Source: Patescibacteria group bacterium
GTDB lineage: Bacteria; Patescibacteriota; Gracilibacteria; Peribacterales; Peribacteraceae
NCBI GenBank assembly: GCA_018818235.1
Contig: JAHISE010000054.1
Span: forward strand, 1-18,313
Direction of reading: 5' to 3'
Length of the DNA stretch: 18,313 nt
Shown here: positions 6,544 through 14,480 of the stretch, piece by piece
How the letters are laid out: each line of letters starts with the position of its first letter
Numbering within the stretch: the first letter of the stretch is position 1
Made by a program: the position numbers and the translations under genes
The notes under the pieces: model-generated
The model's database searches: none
The model's input: only the letters and a program-made list of their open reading frames with translations
What the model was told of the DNA's origin: nothing

Positions 6544-8085
6544 ATGCCAAACCAGATAATTTACAAAGCAATTGGCAAAATAAGCAAAATCTGGATATTT
6601 CTTGGCAGACCTTTCCCTTCAGCTCTCAGATTCATACGCCACAAGTGCCTCGGCCACTTTTGGCCGACAATAAAGTATAACTCAGATGAAAAAGAAACAT
6701 GCGACGTTGCCGTAATCATCACCAGCCATAACTACGGTCATTATCTTTCTCAGGCAATAGAAAGTGTTTTATCACAAAGCATCAAACCAAAAGAAATAAT
6801 TGTAGTTGATGACTCATCTACAGATAACACCAAAGAAGTCGCAGAAAAATATTCGAAAAATAACGTAAAGTATATTTACGGTGAATGGAAAAATGTAGGC
6901 TGTGCACGCAATGCAGGAGTTAATAATTCACAAGCTCCTTTTATTGTCTGTCTTGATGCCGATGACATGTTGCATCCCGAACTTATACGCTGCAGCTTAA
7001 AGACACTCAAAGAAAATCCCGATACCGCGATTGCTTACACCGACCACTCCTGCTTTGGAGCAGACTCTTCCATATACAAAGCCCCGGATCCTTTTGACTG
7101 GAAAAGATTCGAAACAGAAAACCATTTTAACTGTTCGGACATGGTGCGTCGCGAAGCGCTTTTACAGGCAGGCGGATGGAGCGAAAGCAACTTGCATCAC
7201 ATTGATTGGGTAACATGGAGGCGCATACTTGAATTGGGATGGAAAGCAAAAAAGAGTAATGGGATGTTTTTCTACAGAAAACACAAAGAAAACATGTTCA
7301 GCGCATTCAAAAAAGAAGCATCCTATGCTCAACGCATTGGCTTTCTGGAAACTCCTGCAATGCTATTTATTGCACTTTCGGGCAGAGAATGGGCATGGCC
7401 AAAAACTGCTGAATTTCTACAGCAACAAACATTCCCGCATAAAAAGATTCATCTGGTGATAATGGATACGTCACAAAACAAAGTATTCTCCGAAAAAGTA
7501 AAAAAATGGTTGAGCGAATGTGATTATCAAAGCCACACATATATCAAAGAAACAGTTGGAACACCCGGGCTTGCCGACAAGTATCGTGGAGAACACTCAG
7601 ACGAAGCCTCTCTTGCCTGCACAAAAATCTACAATCGCTTTGCAAGAATGTGTACCACTCCGCTTGCGTTTTTTCTGGAGGATGACGTGGTGCCTCTTAT
7701 TGACGCATATGAAAGGTTAATAAGGCACTTTGATATCAAAGTTATCAGCGTTTCGGGATTTTATATGCACCGGACCAGAAACTCACCGGTAGCATGGGAA
7801 TGGAACAAGTATGATCTTCCCCAAGACGTATCCCCGGGTAGAGGAGTAAGCTCCGTAGGAGGAAACGGATTTGGATGTTTGGCAATTAGAGGAGAGTTTC
7901 TTAGGCGCTCAGTATTCCATAGTGGACCACCTTGCAGAAATTACGACCAAAACTTTTACTATTCATATGTGCTAAAAGATAAATTCAAAGCACTTATGGA
8001 TTGGAATGTAAGATGTGATCACTTAAATTCACCCAATTACCATGTCCCTGCACAATTCCAAACCACGTATTCTGCTGCTGGCTGA
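6544..8085 (+). CDS. Two-domain glycosyltransferase, GT2 plus second GT-A-like domain
   Basis: A 513 aa paralogue of the 4301-6028 product. The N-terminus (3-41: NQIIY..IG, RPFP, RFIRHK, FWP) lacks the coiled coil and SRSW motif and instead matches the C-terminal tail of the methyltransferase at 14495-15817. The GT2 domain runs from 54 with VAVIITSHNYGHYL, DDSSTD (89-94), DADD (138-141) and IDWVTWRRI (220-228). The second part (270-500) has LEDDVV (378-383) and GGNGFGC (439-445). Catalysis at both sites is plausible because acidic metal ligands are kept. The ATG at 6544 lacks a Shine-Dalgarno. It lies 31 bases after the outer foldback arm, and its 3' end overlaps the next gene by 44 bases, so translation may be coupled. 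Confidence 0.87.
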   Translation: MPNQIIYKAIGKISKIWIFLGRPFPSALRFIRHKCLGHFWPTIKYNSDEKETCDVAVIITSHNYGHYLSQAIESVLSQSIKPKEIIVVDDSSTDNTKEVAEKYSKNNVKYIYGEWKNVGCARNAGVNNSQAPFIVCLDADDMLHPELIRCSLKTLKENPDTAIAYTDHSCFGADSSIYKAPDPFDWKRFETENHFNCSDMVRREALLQAGGWSESNLHHIDWVTWRRILELGWKAKKSNGMFFYRKHKENMFSAFKKEASYAQRIGFLETPAMLFIALSGREWAWPKTAEFLQQQTFPHKKIHLVIMDTSQNKVFSEKVKKWLSECDYQSHTYIKETVGTPGLADKYRGEHSDEASLACTKIYNRFARMCTTPLAFFLEDDVVPLIDAYERLIRHFDIKVISVSGFYMHRTRNSPVAWEWNKYDLPQDVSPGRGVSSVGGNGFGCLAIRGEFLRRSVFHSGPPCRNYDQNFYYSYVLKDKFKALMDWNVRCDHLNSPNYHVPAQFQTTYSAAG

Positions 8086-8929
8086 TACACGTGGATGGGC
8101 ATTACACACAATAGCCGGAGCTGTTAAACATCACCTCTCGGATAAATTTGATTTTGAAATCATGTTTAATTCCCAGAAACCGATAATAGATGAAAAAAGA
8201 TATGACCTCGTACATGTTCTGTACGCAGTAGATACCCATCAAAGCAAATATTTAAATGGAAAAACCAGAATTATTAAAAGTATTTACGGCCACCATTGGG
8301 AAGAAATGGGAATTGATAAAATCACTTATTATAAAAAATATTTGATAGAAGCTCATGCCATAACCGTACCAAGCCTAAAACTGCTGTCACTTATGTCAGA
8401 CATGCCGCCTGTTGCCTTTTTGTTTCCAGAAGGTGTAGACATTCATGTTTTTCAAGCATACAAAAGAAAAAAGGAGGAATTCACAGTTGGTTGGGCAGGC
8501 AATGCGAATCGGCAATGCAAACGGCTTAATTGGCTCCGGCAGGCGTGCGACGGCATATGCGAACTTAAGATTGCTTCGGGGAGCCTTTCAAAATACGAAA
8601 TGGTGGAATTTTATAATAGAATTGATGTGATAGCCTGCAGCTCTGAATACGAAGGAGCACCGCGCACAATGCTTGAAGGAATGGCATGCGGCACTTTCCC
8701 CGTTAGTTTTAAAGTAGGCATTGCACCTGAACTGATTAATTCCGATATCAATGGGATATTGGTAAATGATGAATCCATAGAAGGGCTGAGAAATGCAATT
8801 ATATGGTGCAGGAATAATTTAGATTATGTCCGCAGTACAAAACATATAAATGCCGAACTCATTCGTGCAACCAGAAGCTGGGAATGTGCACTTCAACATT
8901 TGCCGGATATCTACTACTCTGTACTTTGA
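8042..8929 (+). CDS. GT4 family glycosyltransferase (short)
   Basis: GT-B glycosyltransferase, 295 aa, shorter than the usual 350-400 because the N-terminal domain is compact. Residues 8-14 (PRILLLA) form the first strand. The acceptor-side domain ends near PEGVD (130-134), a typical GT4 hinge. The donor domain starts at FTVGWAGN (147-154) and holds the EX7E motif in EYEGAPRTMLEGMACG (E204 and E212), which contacts the nucleotide sugar. WAGNANRQCKR is a close relative of the GW.G....KG segment of other GT4 enzymes. It overlaps the preceding gene by 44 bases, and the following gene begins one base after its stop, so it is part of a plus-strand operon. The ATG at 8042 is the only start that keeps the first strand. 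No Shine-Dalgarno. Confidence 0.85.
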   Translation: MSLHNSKPRILLLADTRGWALHTIAGAVKHHLSDKFDFEIMFNSQKPIIDEKRYDLVHVLYAVDTHQSKYLNGKTRIIKSIYGHHWEEMGIDKITYYKKYLIEAHAITVPSLKLLSLMSDMPPVAFLFPEGVDIHVFQAYKRKKEEFTVGWAGNANRQCKRLNWLRQACDGICELKIASGSLSKYEMVEFYNRIDVIACSSEYEGAPRTMLEGMACGTFPVSFKVGIAPELINSDINGILVNDESIEGLRNAIIWCRNNLDYVRSTKHINAELIRATRSWECALQHLPDIYYSVL

Positions 8930-8930
8930 A

Positions 8931-10958
8931 ATGCCTAAAGATATTCCAACCTTAGAGAATAGGCCTGAAGAAATAACTGATTTTGAGCAAAAATTCAAAC
9001 AAGCCTCTAGAGCCTACCTTGATACAAAACTCGAGCTGGATCAAGCCAAAGATACGTTAAACCGGGTGCTTAAGAGCAAAAGCTGGCGAATTACAAAACC
9101 TCTTAGAGTTCTTCAGTCTTTCGCAAAAAAAACTCCTTCTCGCATTCAATTCTTTCCTCTCGGATTTTTTATTAAACCACTTAACAAAGTGTATATTAAA
9201 AGACATTTGAATTCTGTGGAAAAAGAATGGCCGAAAGAGCCTGAAAGAAAAATACATTTTGCCCCGGCAATGAGCGCCCTTTCTTTCCAACCGTCATTGT
9301 TGTTATCTGAGAAAAAAATGGACCACAGCACAAAGGCGGTTAAAGATATGAAATACAAGCCTCTGATTAGCATTGTTTTGTGCGTGGAAATTTTTGATGA
9401 AATACTTTTCAGAAGAGCCTTAAATTCTGTTGCTGAGCAAACTTATTGTCATTGGGAAATGATAATTGTTGACCATACAAACAATGCAAATGTGATAAGA
9501 GGAATAATTAATGATTATCAGAAACATTACTCTAATAATTTTACATTCATGCCATCCGGCTATAATTCCGCCGTTTCAAAAGCCAAAGGTGGTTATTTGG
9601 GATTCCTTTGGTCAACAGACACGGTTGAACTTAACGCTTTGGAAAAACTACTTACTTTTATCCAAAGAAAGCCTGAGTTTCCGGATGTCGCATACACGGA
9701 TCACTCTGAATTATTATCGACTTCGGACGAATCTTATAGCCCTATACACAAGCCCGACTGGAGCAACGAACTGCTGCTTTCTTATGATTATGTCCGTTCC
9801 TTCCTACTGGCAAAAACATCACTTTTAAAGGAATGTATGAATCCAAAAGATTTAATGGGACCCGCATACACATATGATCTATTACTTAGAATTAGTGAAA
9901 AAACTAATAAAATAATGCATGTTCCTGTCATTCTGTATCATCGTCATCGCAATTTTCCATATAAATTTTCCGATGCTAAAAATGAATTTGCAGTGCTTCG
10001 GGAAGCAATAAAAAGGCGAGGGCTTCCTTACAGAATTGAATTTCCATTGATTGCTCAGAGGCGCGGTATTCCTTTTTTCAAAATATACTTTACACGACTA
10101 TATTCCCCCAAAGTCACAATAATTATTCCAACAAAAGATAACCCTCAACTTCTTCGAAGGTGTATTGGATCAATAAGAGAGAGGACTGATTATCCAAACT
10201 ACGAAATTGTGATAATTAATAACGGAAGCAAAAGGATGGATACAATTGAATATCTAAGAAGTCTACCGGAAAGGGTTATTGATGTAGACACGATTAACTT
10301 CAACTTTGCACATATTAACAATCAGGCTGTAAATCAAACCGACTCCGATTTGATTCTGTTTTTGAATGACGATGCTTGGCCTGTTAATTCCGATTGGCTG
10401 AGGGAAATGGTTGGAATTTTTTCCCTTGATGAAAAAATTGGTGTTGTAGGACCTAAACTTTTGTATCCGCAGACTAAGTTCGGAAACAAAGTACAAAGCG
10501 CCGGCATGGTAATAGGTCGCAACAGGGCCAGTCTTGTACAATTCACACACGAAAATGATCTTGGATATAATTACTTTAATCATGTCATGCGAAATTGTTC
10601 CGCATCAGGAGGAGCATGCATGCTAACAAGACGCAGTTTGTTTAATAACCTCGGAGGTTATGATGAAAACAATTTTGCAATTGACTTTTGTGATGTTGAT
10701 TATTGCCTGAGGGCACAAAAAGCCGGATATCGCACTGTATTTACACCACACTCACAGCTTTATCACGACGAATCCGCCACCAGAGGTGATAATGACGGGA
10801 AGGGTGCTTCGTTGGATATGAAGGAAGCCGTTGCATTCGAAAAAAAGTGGGGAAATGTGATCAAGCACGATCCGTATTACAATCCTAATTTATCTTTGAG
10901 TATTGAGAATAATGCATTTTCTCTTGCCGCGCTTGATTCTCATAAACCTCATCAATAA
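8931..10958 (+). CDS. Tandem GT2 glycosyltransferase with coiled-coil/SKSW module; first GT domain looks degenerate
   Basis: A 675 aa protein from the ATG at 8931, which follows the upstream TGA by one base; the frame is open back to 8850 but that would overlap. Order: coiled coil (15-47), motif SKSWRITKPLR (49-59), linker, GT2-like domain 1 (about 144-340), GT2 domain 2 (393-620). Domain 2 is complete: VTIIIPTKDNP (395-405), INNGS, FLNDDAWP with the metal-binding DD (480-481), SGGACMLTRR (559-568) and CDVDYCLRAQKAGY (587-600), as in rhamnosyltransferase-type enzymes. In domain 1 the expected D-x-D is replaced by WSTD (227-230), so it may be inactive or a structural module. The 3' end overlaps the convergent GT4 gene by 74 bases. 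Last gene of the plus-strand run. Confidence 0.87.
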   Translation: MPKDIPTLENRPEEITDFEQKFKQASRAYLDTKLELDQAKDTLNRVLKSKSWRITKPLRVLQSFAKKTPSRIQFFPLGFFIKPLNKVYIKRHLNSVEKEWPKEPERKIHFAPAMSALSFQPSLLLSEKKMDHSTKAVKDMKYKPLISIVLCVEIFDEILFRRALNSVAEQTYCHWEMIIVDHTNNANVIRGIINDYQKHYSNNFTFMPSGYNSAVSKAKGGYLGFLWSTDTVELNALEKLLTFIQRKPEFPDVAYTDHSELLSTSDESYSPIHKPDWSNELLLSYDYVRSFLLAKTSLLKECMNPKDLMGPAYTYDLLLRISEKTNKIMHVPVILYHRHRNFPYKFSDAKNEFAVLREAIKRRGLPYRIEFPLIAQRRGIPFFKIYFTRLYSPKVTIIIPTKDNPQLLRRCIGSIRERTDYPNYEIVIINNGSKRMDTIEYLRSLPERVIDVDTINFNFAHINNQAVNQTDSDLILFLNDDAWPVNSDWLREMVGIFSLDEKIGVVGPKLLYPQTKFGNKVQSAGMVIGRNRASLVQFTHENDLGYNYFNHVMRNCSASGGACMLTRRSLFNNLGGYDENNFAIDFCDVDYCLRAQKAGYRTVFTPHSQLYHDESATRGDNDGKGASLDMKEAVAFEKKWGNVIKHDPYYNPNLSLSIENNAFSLAALDSHKPHQ

Positions 10959-12066
10959 TTTTTCTTATGCTGCCGGCTGTAACTTTAATGTCATATTCCT
11001 TTTTAATAATTAAAGAAGCATTGTTAACAAACTCCTTTGACTCCTGAGGATTACTTATTATTGAAACGATTTTTTCAGCCATGCACCGGGCAGAAAATCC
11101 ATCAACCAAATATGCAATATTCTTTTCCCCGAACTCTTGGGGGCCTCCGGTAACTCTAAATGCAACAGAAGGAGTACCCAGTAATGTGTTTTCCAGGCAG
11201 ACCATGCTGAATGATTCCAGACGCGAAGTAAGTGCAAATACATCAAACATCTCGAAATACGGTTTAGGATTGCTCCTATGACCAATTAAATGGACTTTTC
11301 CTTTAATGCCCAAATGCTCAGCCTCTCTGAGCATCAATTGATCGTAAAGTATGCTACTTTTATCGCAACCACCTACCCAAACAAAATGCAGATCCTTTTG
11401 TGGAAATATTTCTGTTAATTTCTTAGCTGCCCGAATCCAGATGTCCGTACCCTTAAGCGGAATAAGTTGTCCGGAACCACCAACCACAATCGCATTTGGG
11501 GCGATGTTCAATTCGTTTCTTAGGGATTTGCCATCATTTTCTCTCCGCCATTTATCTGTATCAATCCCCGTTGGAATATGCACAATGCGACTTTCCGGTA
11601 CCCCTATTTCATCTCTTAACATTTCTTGGACATATTGGGATACTGCTATGTACTTAGCAGGATACAATTTAAATAATTCGAGAGTTTTTTTGTCCACAAA
11701 CTTAAATGACAAAGGAACCTCGTGAACATGACAAATTGCCGGATATCTAAGCTCTTTTGCAACATGAAGATATTCGTACGAATGGGAATGAAGATATGCC
11801 AAACGGTTTTGATGATTTTTTTTGAATAAATCCAACGAACGTGCAAATGCAGACTTAATTTTTGCTTCCCTTTTCAATTTGTCTACAGAGCTCTTACGAG
11901 TCGGATAAAGTTCTTCAAACTCCCCCTTTAGCGGCCCCCCTGCAAGAAGAGTGATATCGGCAGTATAACCACAAATGTCCAGATTCTTTAAAAGCTCCAA
12001 TAGGGCAATGGGTGCTCCGGTACGCGAAGCTTCATGGCTTATAAATTTGATTCTCCTAATACTCAT
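10885..12066 (-). CDS. GT4 family glycosyltransferase
   Basis: GT-B enzyme, 393 aa, the normal length. The opening KFISHEASRTGAPIALLELL (7-26) is the glycine/small-residue loop seen in GT4 enzymes. AICHVHEVPL (110-119), AVSQYV (141-146) and VHIPTGID (162-169) follow. VVGGSGQLIPLKGTDIW (194-210) opens the donor domain, and SRLESFSMVCLENTLLGTPSV (281-301) has the EX7E pair E284 and E292. Similar to the divergent gene at 12453 in its first 30 residues (CTHNSQIQGAPLLLL there), so the two are probably old paralogues. The ATG at 12066 has no Shine-Dalgarno. The C-terminus (about 24 residues) lies in DNA that also encodes the end of the tandem GT2 protein on the other strand. Confidence 0.88.
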   Translation of the reverse strand: MSIRRIKFISHEASRTGAPIALLELLKNLDICGYTADITLLAGGPLKGEFEELYPTRKSSVDKLKREAKIKSAFARSLDLFKKNHQNRLAYLHSHSYEYLHVAKELRYPAICHVHEVPLSFKFVDKKTLELFKLYPAKYIAVSQYVQEMLRDEIGVPESRIVHIPTGIDTDKWRRENDGKSLRNELNIAPNAIVVGGSGQLIPLKGTDIWIRAAKKLTEIFPQKDLHFVWVGGCDKSSILYDQLMLREAEHLGIKGKVHLIGHRSNPKPYFEMFDVFALTSRLESFSMVCLENTLLGTPSVAFRVTGGPQEFGEKNIAYLVDGFSARCMAEKIVSIISNPQESKEFVNNASLIIKKEYDIKVTAGSIRKIIDEVYENQARQEKMHYSQYSKIN

Positions 12067-12287
12067 AAATCAAGAATACATCTTAAAAACGAATAATACA
12101 GTCCTTTTATTGTTATTTAGCTATTTCATGTAATAAGACAAATTTTTTAATAGCATTGCTTTTCGTTGAACATAGAACGAAGCAAAAAGGCAGACAAAGA
12201 TAAAAACTTTCTTATTGAACCGCTTTTTTATGTAATATTTTTTATTCTTAATTTTTTTTGATTTCTTCCTTTCTTTTGGGATTTGTC

Positions 12288-12350
12288 TTTTGGAATTTGG
12301 GATTTTTTATGGGATTTGGGATTTGTATTTTGGGATTTGGGATTTTTTTA
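12288..12350 (+). repeat. Degenerate direct repeat of TTTTGGGATTTGGGATTTTT
   Basis: Two near-identical units of about 22 bases lie at 12288-12309 and 12328-12350, with a shorter related unit between them; a further half unit precedes them from 12275. Five GGG runs lie on the plus strand between 12299 and 12341, separated by 4 to 11 T/A-rich bases, so a G-quadruplex with long loops is conceivable. The tract is about 100 bases upstream of the plus-strand GT4 start. Function unknown. Confidence 0.7.
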
Positions 12351-12438
12351 ATGAGTCCCTGCATTTTGGCATTGATCCCTTTTGTACTTTAGTTCGCCAT
12401 AATATGTCATTAAAATAAAAATATATTACATAATGAGG

Positions 12439-12444
12439 TATAGT
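12439..12444 (+). promoter_or_regulatory. Possible -10 box (TATAGT) just before a GTG start
   Basis: TATAGTAC begins 14 bases before the GTG at 12453. The same eight bases occur 20 bases before the ATG at 14495. If TATAGT is a -10 element, transcription would begin at about 12451, giving an essentially leaderless mRNA. I see no good -35 hexamer at the right distance, so this is weak. Confidence 0.25.
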
Positions 12445-12452
12445 ACCCACCA

Positions 12453-13601
12453 GTGAAAATACTCTTCTGCACCCACAACAGCCAGATACAGGGAGCGCCG
12501 CTACTGCTTCTTAAGCTAAGCACACTACTTAAGCAAAAAGGACATAATTGTTATTTCTGCTCAAAAGAAGAAGGCCCGCTAAACGAAGGATTAAAATCAA
12601 ATGGAATTGAATTTTGTATTAACAGCGGACTTTACCTCCCGGCAGGAATAGGAAATCACCCCATACATTCAATACTGAAAGAAGCTAAACCTGATATTGT
12701 TTTTGTTAACACAATACTTGGTGATCCTATTATCCGGGAAATCAAAAATTTTAATCCGAAGATAAAAGTAATATGGCTTATTCATGAATCCGATAGATCA
12801 CACATTATGGAAAGTTTTCTTTATCTTACAAACAAGGGATTTTCCATTTCAGATGCGGTTGTGTTTGTATCTGAAATGACAAAACATGTTTATGAGGATT
12901 TGAACACCGATAACTTCCATGTAATTAACAACGGAATAAGCGTCGACGAAATTGATAAGTATAAAAAGCACAGCTCCAAAGAAGCAGTAAGAAATAAACA
13001 CAGAATTCCGACTGACGCTTTGGTAATTACAACAATCGGATCCATGGTACCGCGAAAGGGTCAGAGGGAATTTGTTGAAAGCGGTATCCGGCTTCTCCGT
13101 GAAAACAAATCGTCTAAAAACATTCATTTTGTTCTGGTAGGCGAAATGCGGCCAACGCAGATGATAGAGATTAATACTGCGTTATCGATTGCCAAAGCAG
13201 AAGGAATCAGAAACCGTTTCCACTTTTTTAGTGAAACCACAGAAATCTTTGATTTTTTCTTCTTAAGCGATATATTCGTCTGCAATTCATTTATTGAATC
13301 TTTCCCGTTGGTAATTTTGGAGGCAATGGTTTTTGGACTTCCGATTATTGCACCTGATATTTACGGTATTAAAGAACAAATAGAAGACAATAAAAGCGGA
13401 CTTCTGTTTCTTCCGGGAAACAGAAAAATGTTAACAGGCTTAATGAACAAACTTATAAATGATCCTAATTTGGCCGCAACACTGGGTATAAATGCTTACA
13501 AAAGAGTCACTGAATATTTTGCATCTCCGCAGATGCTTTTAAAATACGAAGAATTGATGGAAAACCTGATGAAAAAAGATTTGACTGCGATCAATCCTTA
13601 A
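12453..13601 (+). CDS. GT4 family glycosyltransferase, GTG start
   Basis: GT-B enzyme, 382 aa. The start codon is GTG at 12453, which places the first strand KILFCTHNS at residue 2 as expected. Landmarks: QIQGAPLLLLKL (11-22), VIWLIHES (106-113), VFVSEMT (137-143), VINNGIS (157-163) as hinge, TTIGSMVPRKGQREFVE (193-209) opening the donor domain, and NSFIESFPLVILEAMVFGLPII (278-299) with EX7E at E282 and E290. All expected residues are present, so it should be active. Only a distant GAGGT at 12435-12439 could serve as ribosome-binding site. It is divergent from the GT4 gene ending at 12066. Its stop codon shares the bases TTAA with the stop of the convergent sulfotransferase. Confidence 0.88.
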   Translation: MKILFCTHNSQIQGAPLLLLKLSTLLKQKGHNCYFCSKEEGPLNEGLKSNGIEFCINSGLYLPAGIGNHPIHSILKEAKPDIVFVNTILGDPIIREIKNFNPKIKVIWLIHESDRSHIMESFLYLTNKGFSISDAVVFVSEMTKHVYEDLNTDNFHVINNGISVDEIDKYKKHSSKEAVRNKHRIPTDALVITTIGSMVPRKGQREFVESGIRLLRENKSSKNIHFVLVGEMRPTQMIEINTALSIAKAEGIRNRFHFFSETTEIFDFFFLSDIFVCNSFIESFPLVILEAMVFGLPIIAPDIYGIKEQIEDNKSGLLFLPGNRKMLTGLMNKLINDPNLAATLGINAYKRVTEYFASPQMLLKYEELMENLMKKDLTAINP

Positions 13602-14272
13602 AAATGCATCATAGACCCATCCCATGTTCTTTGGACTGCTTCCCACGGATCCGCAATAAATTCTCCCAATGTCTTATTTGTGTAATCTTTATCAATCCCG
13701 ATTCTGGGATACAAAACCAAAGTATAGCTTATGTCATTTTTTAAAAGATAAGTCAGAAGACCGTATGCTTTTCTATAAAGCCTGTAAGGATTATCCATAT
13801 TCCAATCCGTCCCACTTTTAACCGATTTTTCAGTAGGGCTGGGATCTCTCATGCAAATAAAAACATGTTTTGGGCGAATTCCCAAGGTCTCCCACACAGG
13901 CCAAGTCAGACAATACCTTGGATCTTTAATATATTCAGGCCAATTCTGTATCATTTCGGACTTAAATTCCTCAGCCATCTGCTCAGGAATCTTGTCACGA
14001 AACCCATGCATCATTTTTGTATTGATTTTTGCAAAAGCTGGCATTTCCAAACCTCCTCCCGTTGGATTTCCCCCATGACCTATTCCATTTACATTTTCCG
14101 TACCTATGTCTTTCCCCGCATTCAAAAAGACATGTGCAAGAAACGTGGTGCCGCTCCTACCTGTTCCTGTAATTATATTATTAAGCACAACTGCCTCTTC
14201 ACCCGATTGAGGTTTTTCTTTAAGCCATTGCTTCATAGCATCAATCATATTGGTACAATTGCACAATAACAT
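13598..14272 (-). CDS. Sulfotransferase-like P-loop protein (third sulfotransferase)
   Basis: A 224 aa protein with the PAPS-loop signature IITGTGRSGTTFL at residues 33-45 and a 3'-phosphate-like segment FICMRDPSPTEKSVKSGT (138-155). A glycine-rich stretch NGIGHGGNPTGGG (62-74) follows the first helix. It is smaller than average for the superfamily and differs from both sulfotransferases at the left end, so it belongs to a third subgroup. Other P-loop kinases are less likely, since GRSGTT plus M-R-D-P is the sulfotransferase pattern. ATGs at 14272, 14248 and 14236 are all possible starts; the fold begins at about residue 29 and none has a Shine-Dalgarno. It is convergent with the GT4 gene, sharing 4 bases, and isolated from other minus-strand genes. 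Confidence 0.75.
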   Translation of the reverse strand: MLLCNCTNMIDAMKQWLKEKPQSGEEAVVLNNIITGTGRSGTTFLAHVFLNAGKDIGTENVNGIGHGGNPTGGGLEMPAFAKINTKMMHGFRDKIPEQMAEEFKSEMIQNWPEYIKDPRYCLTWPVWETLGIRPKHVFICMRDPSPTEKSVKSGTDWNMDNPYRLYRKAYGLLTYLLKNDISYTLVLYPRIGIDKDYTNKTLGEFIADPWEAVQRTWDGSMMHF

Positions 14273-14302
14273 ATATGTCTAATAATTCAATACACTACGA
14301 TC

Positions 14303-14413
14303 GGATCAGTAGAAAGTTAGGTGAATTTTGTTATAAATCCCAAAAAACAAGTACTGATTTGTTTCTTGGCTATTCACCCAAATATTCATCTCCACTGAAT
14401 TATCTCCTGATCC
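14303..14413. mobile_element. MITE-like foldback element, copy 2 (short form)
   Basis: A 111 bp element ending in GGATCAG and CTGATCC; the outer 22 bases of each end pair at 16 positions. It matches both ends of the 6099-6465 element and appears to be the form without the inner insertion: AGTACT occurs once, at the junction. No coding capacity and no clear target duplication. It lies in the 222 bp gap between the divergent sulfotransferase and methyltransferase genes, 81 bases before the latter's ATG, in the same orientation as copy 1. Confidence 0.7.
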
Positions 14414-14471
14414 AGCAAAAGGATATGCCGACAATTTGTACTACAGTATTCATATTTACACTCAAATGTTA

Positions 14472-14480
14472 TGATATAGT
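14472..14480 (+). promoter_or_regulatory. Possible extended -10 promoter element (TGATATAGT)
   Basis: TGATATAGT fits TGnTATAAT with one mismatch and lies 14 bases before the ATG at 14495. Transcription would begin near 14487, leaving a leader of about 8 bases and no room for a Shine-Dalgarno. TTTACA at 14455-14460 resembles a -35 box but the spacing of 14 is short. Extended -10 promoters can work without a -35 box. Confidence 0.35.

Larger units (their letters stand above)
12067..12452. other. AT-rich divergent intergenic region with G/T repeat tract
   Basis: A 386 bp gap between two divergent GT4 genes. It holds no ORF that I can support. The left half is plain AT-rich DNA where the promoter of the minus-strand gene should lie. 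The tract at 12275-12350 has G and T strongly on one strand and is described separately. A TATAGTAC box is close to the start of the plus-strand gene. Confidence 0.7.

Noticed and set aside
10263..10583. 106-codon minus-strand frame inside the tandem GT2 gene
   Set aside because: Antisense shadow of the well-conserved second GT2 domain; no motif of its own.
12275..12350. CRISPR array
   Set aside because: The repeats are adjacent, degenerate and without unique spacers of constant length; no cas genes are present.
13851..14269. Plus-strand frames opposite the third sulfotransferase
   Set aside because: The minus strand carries clear PAPS-binding motifs; the plus-strand translations are shadows.
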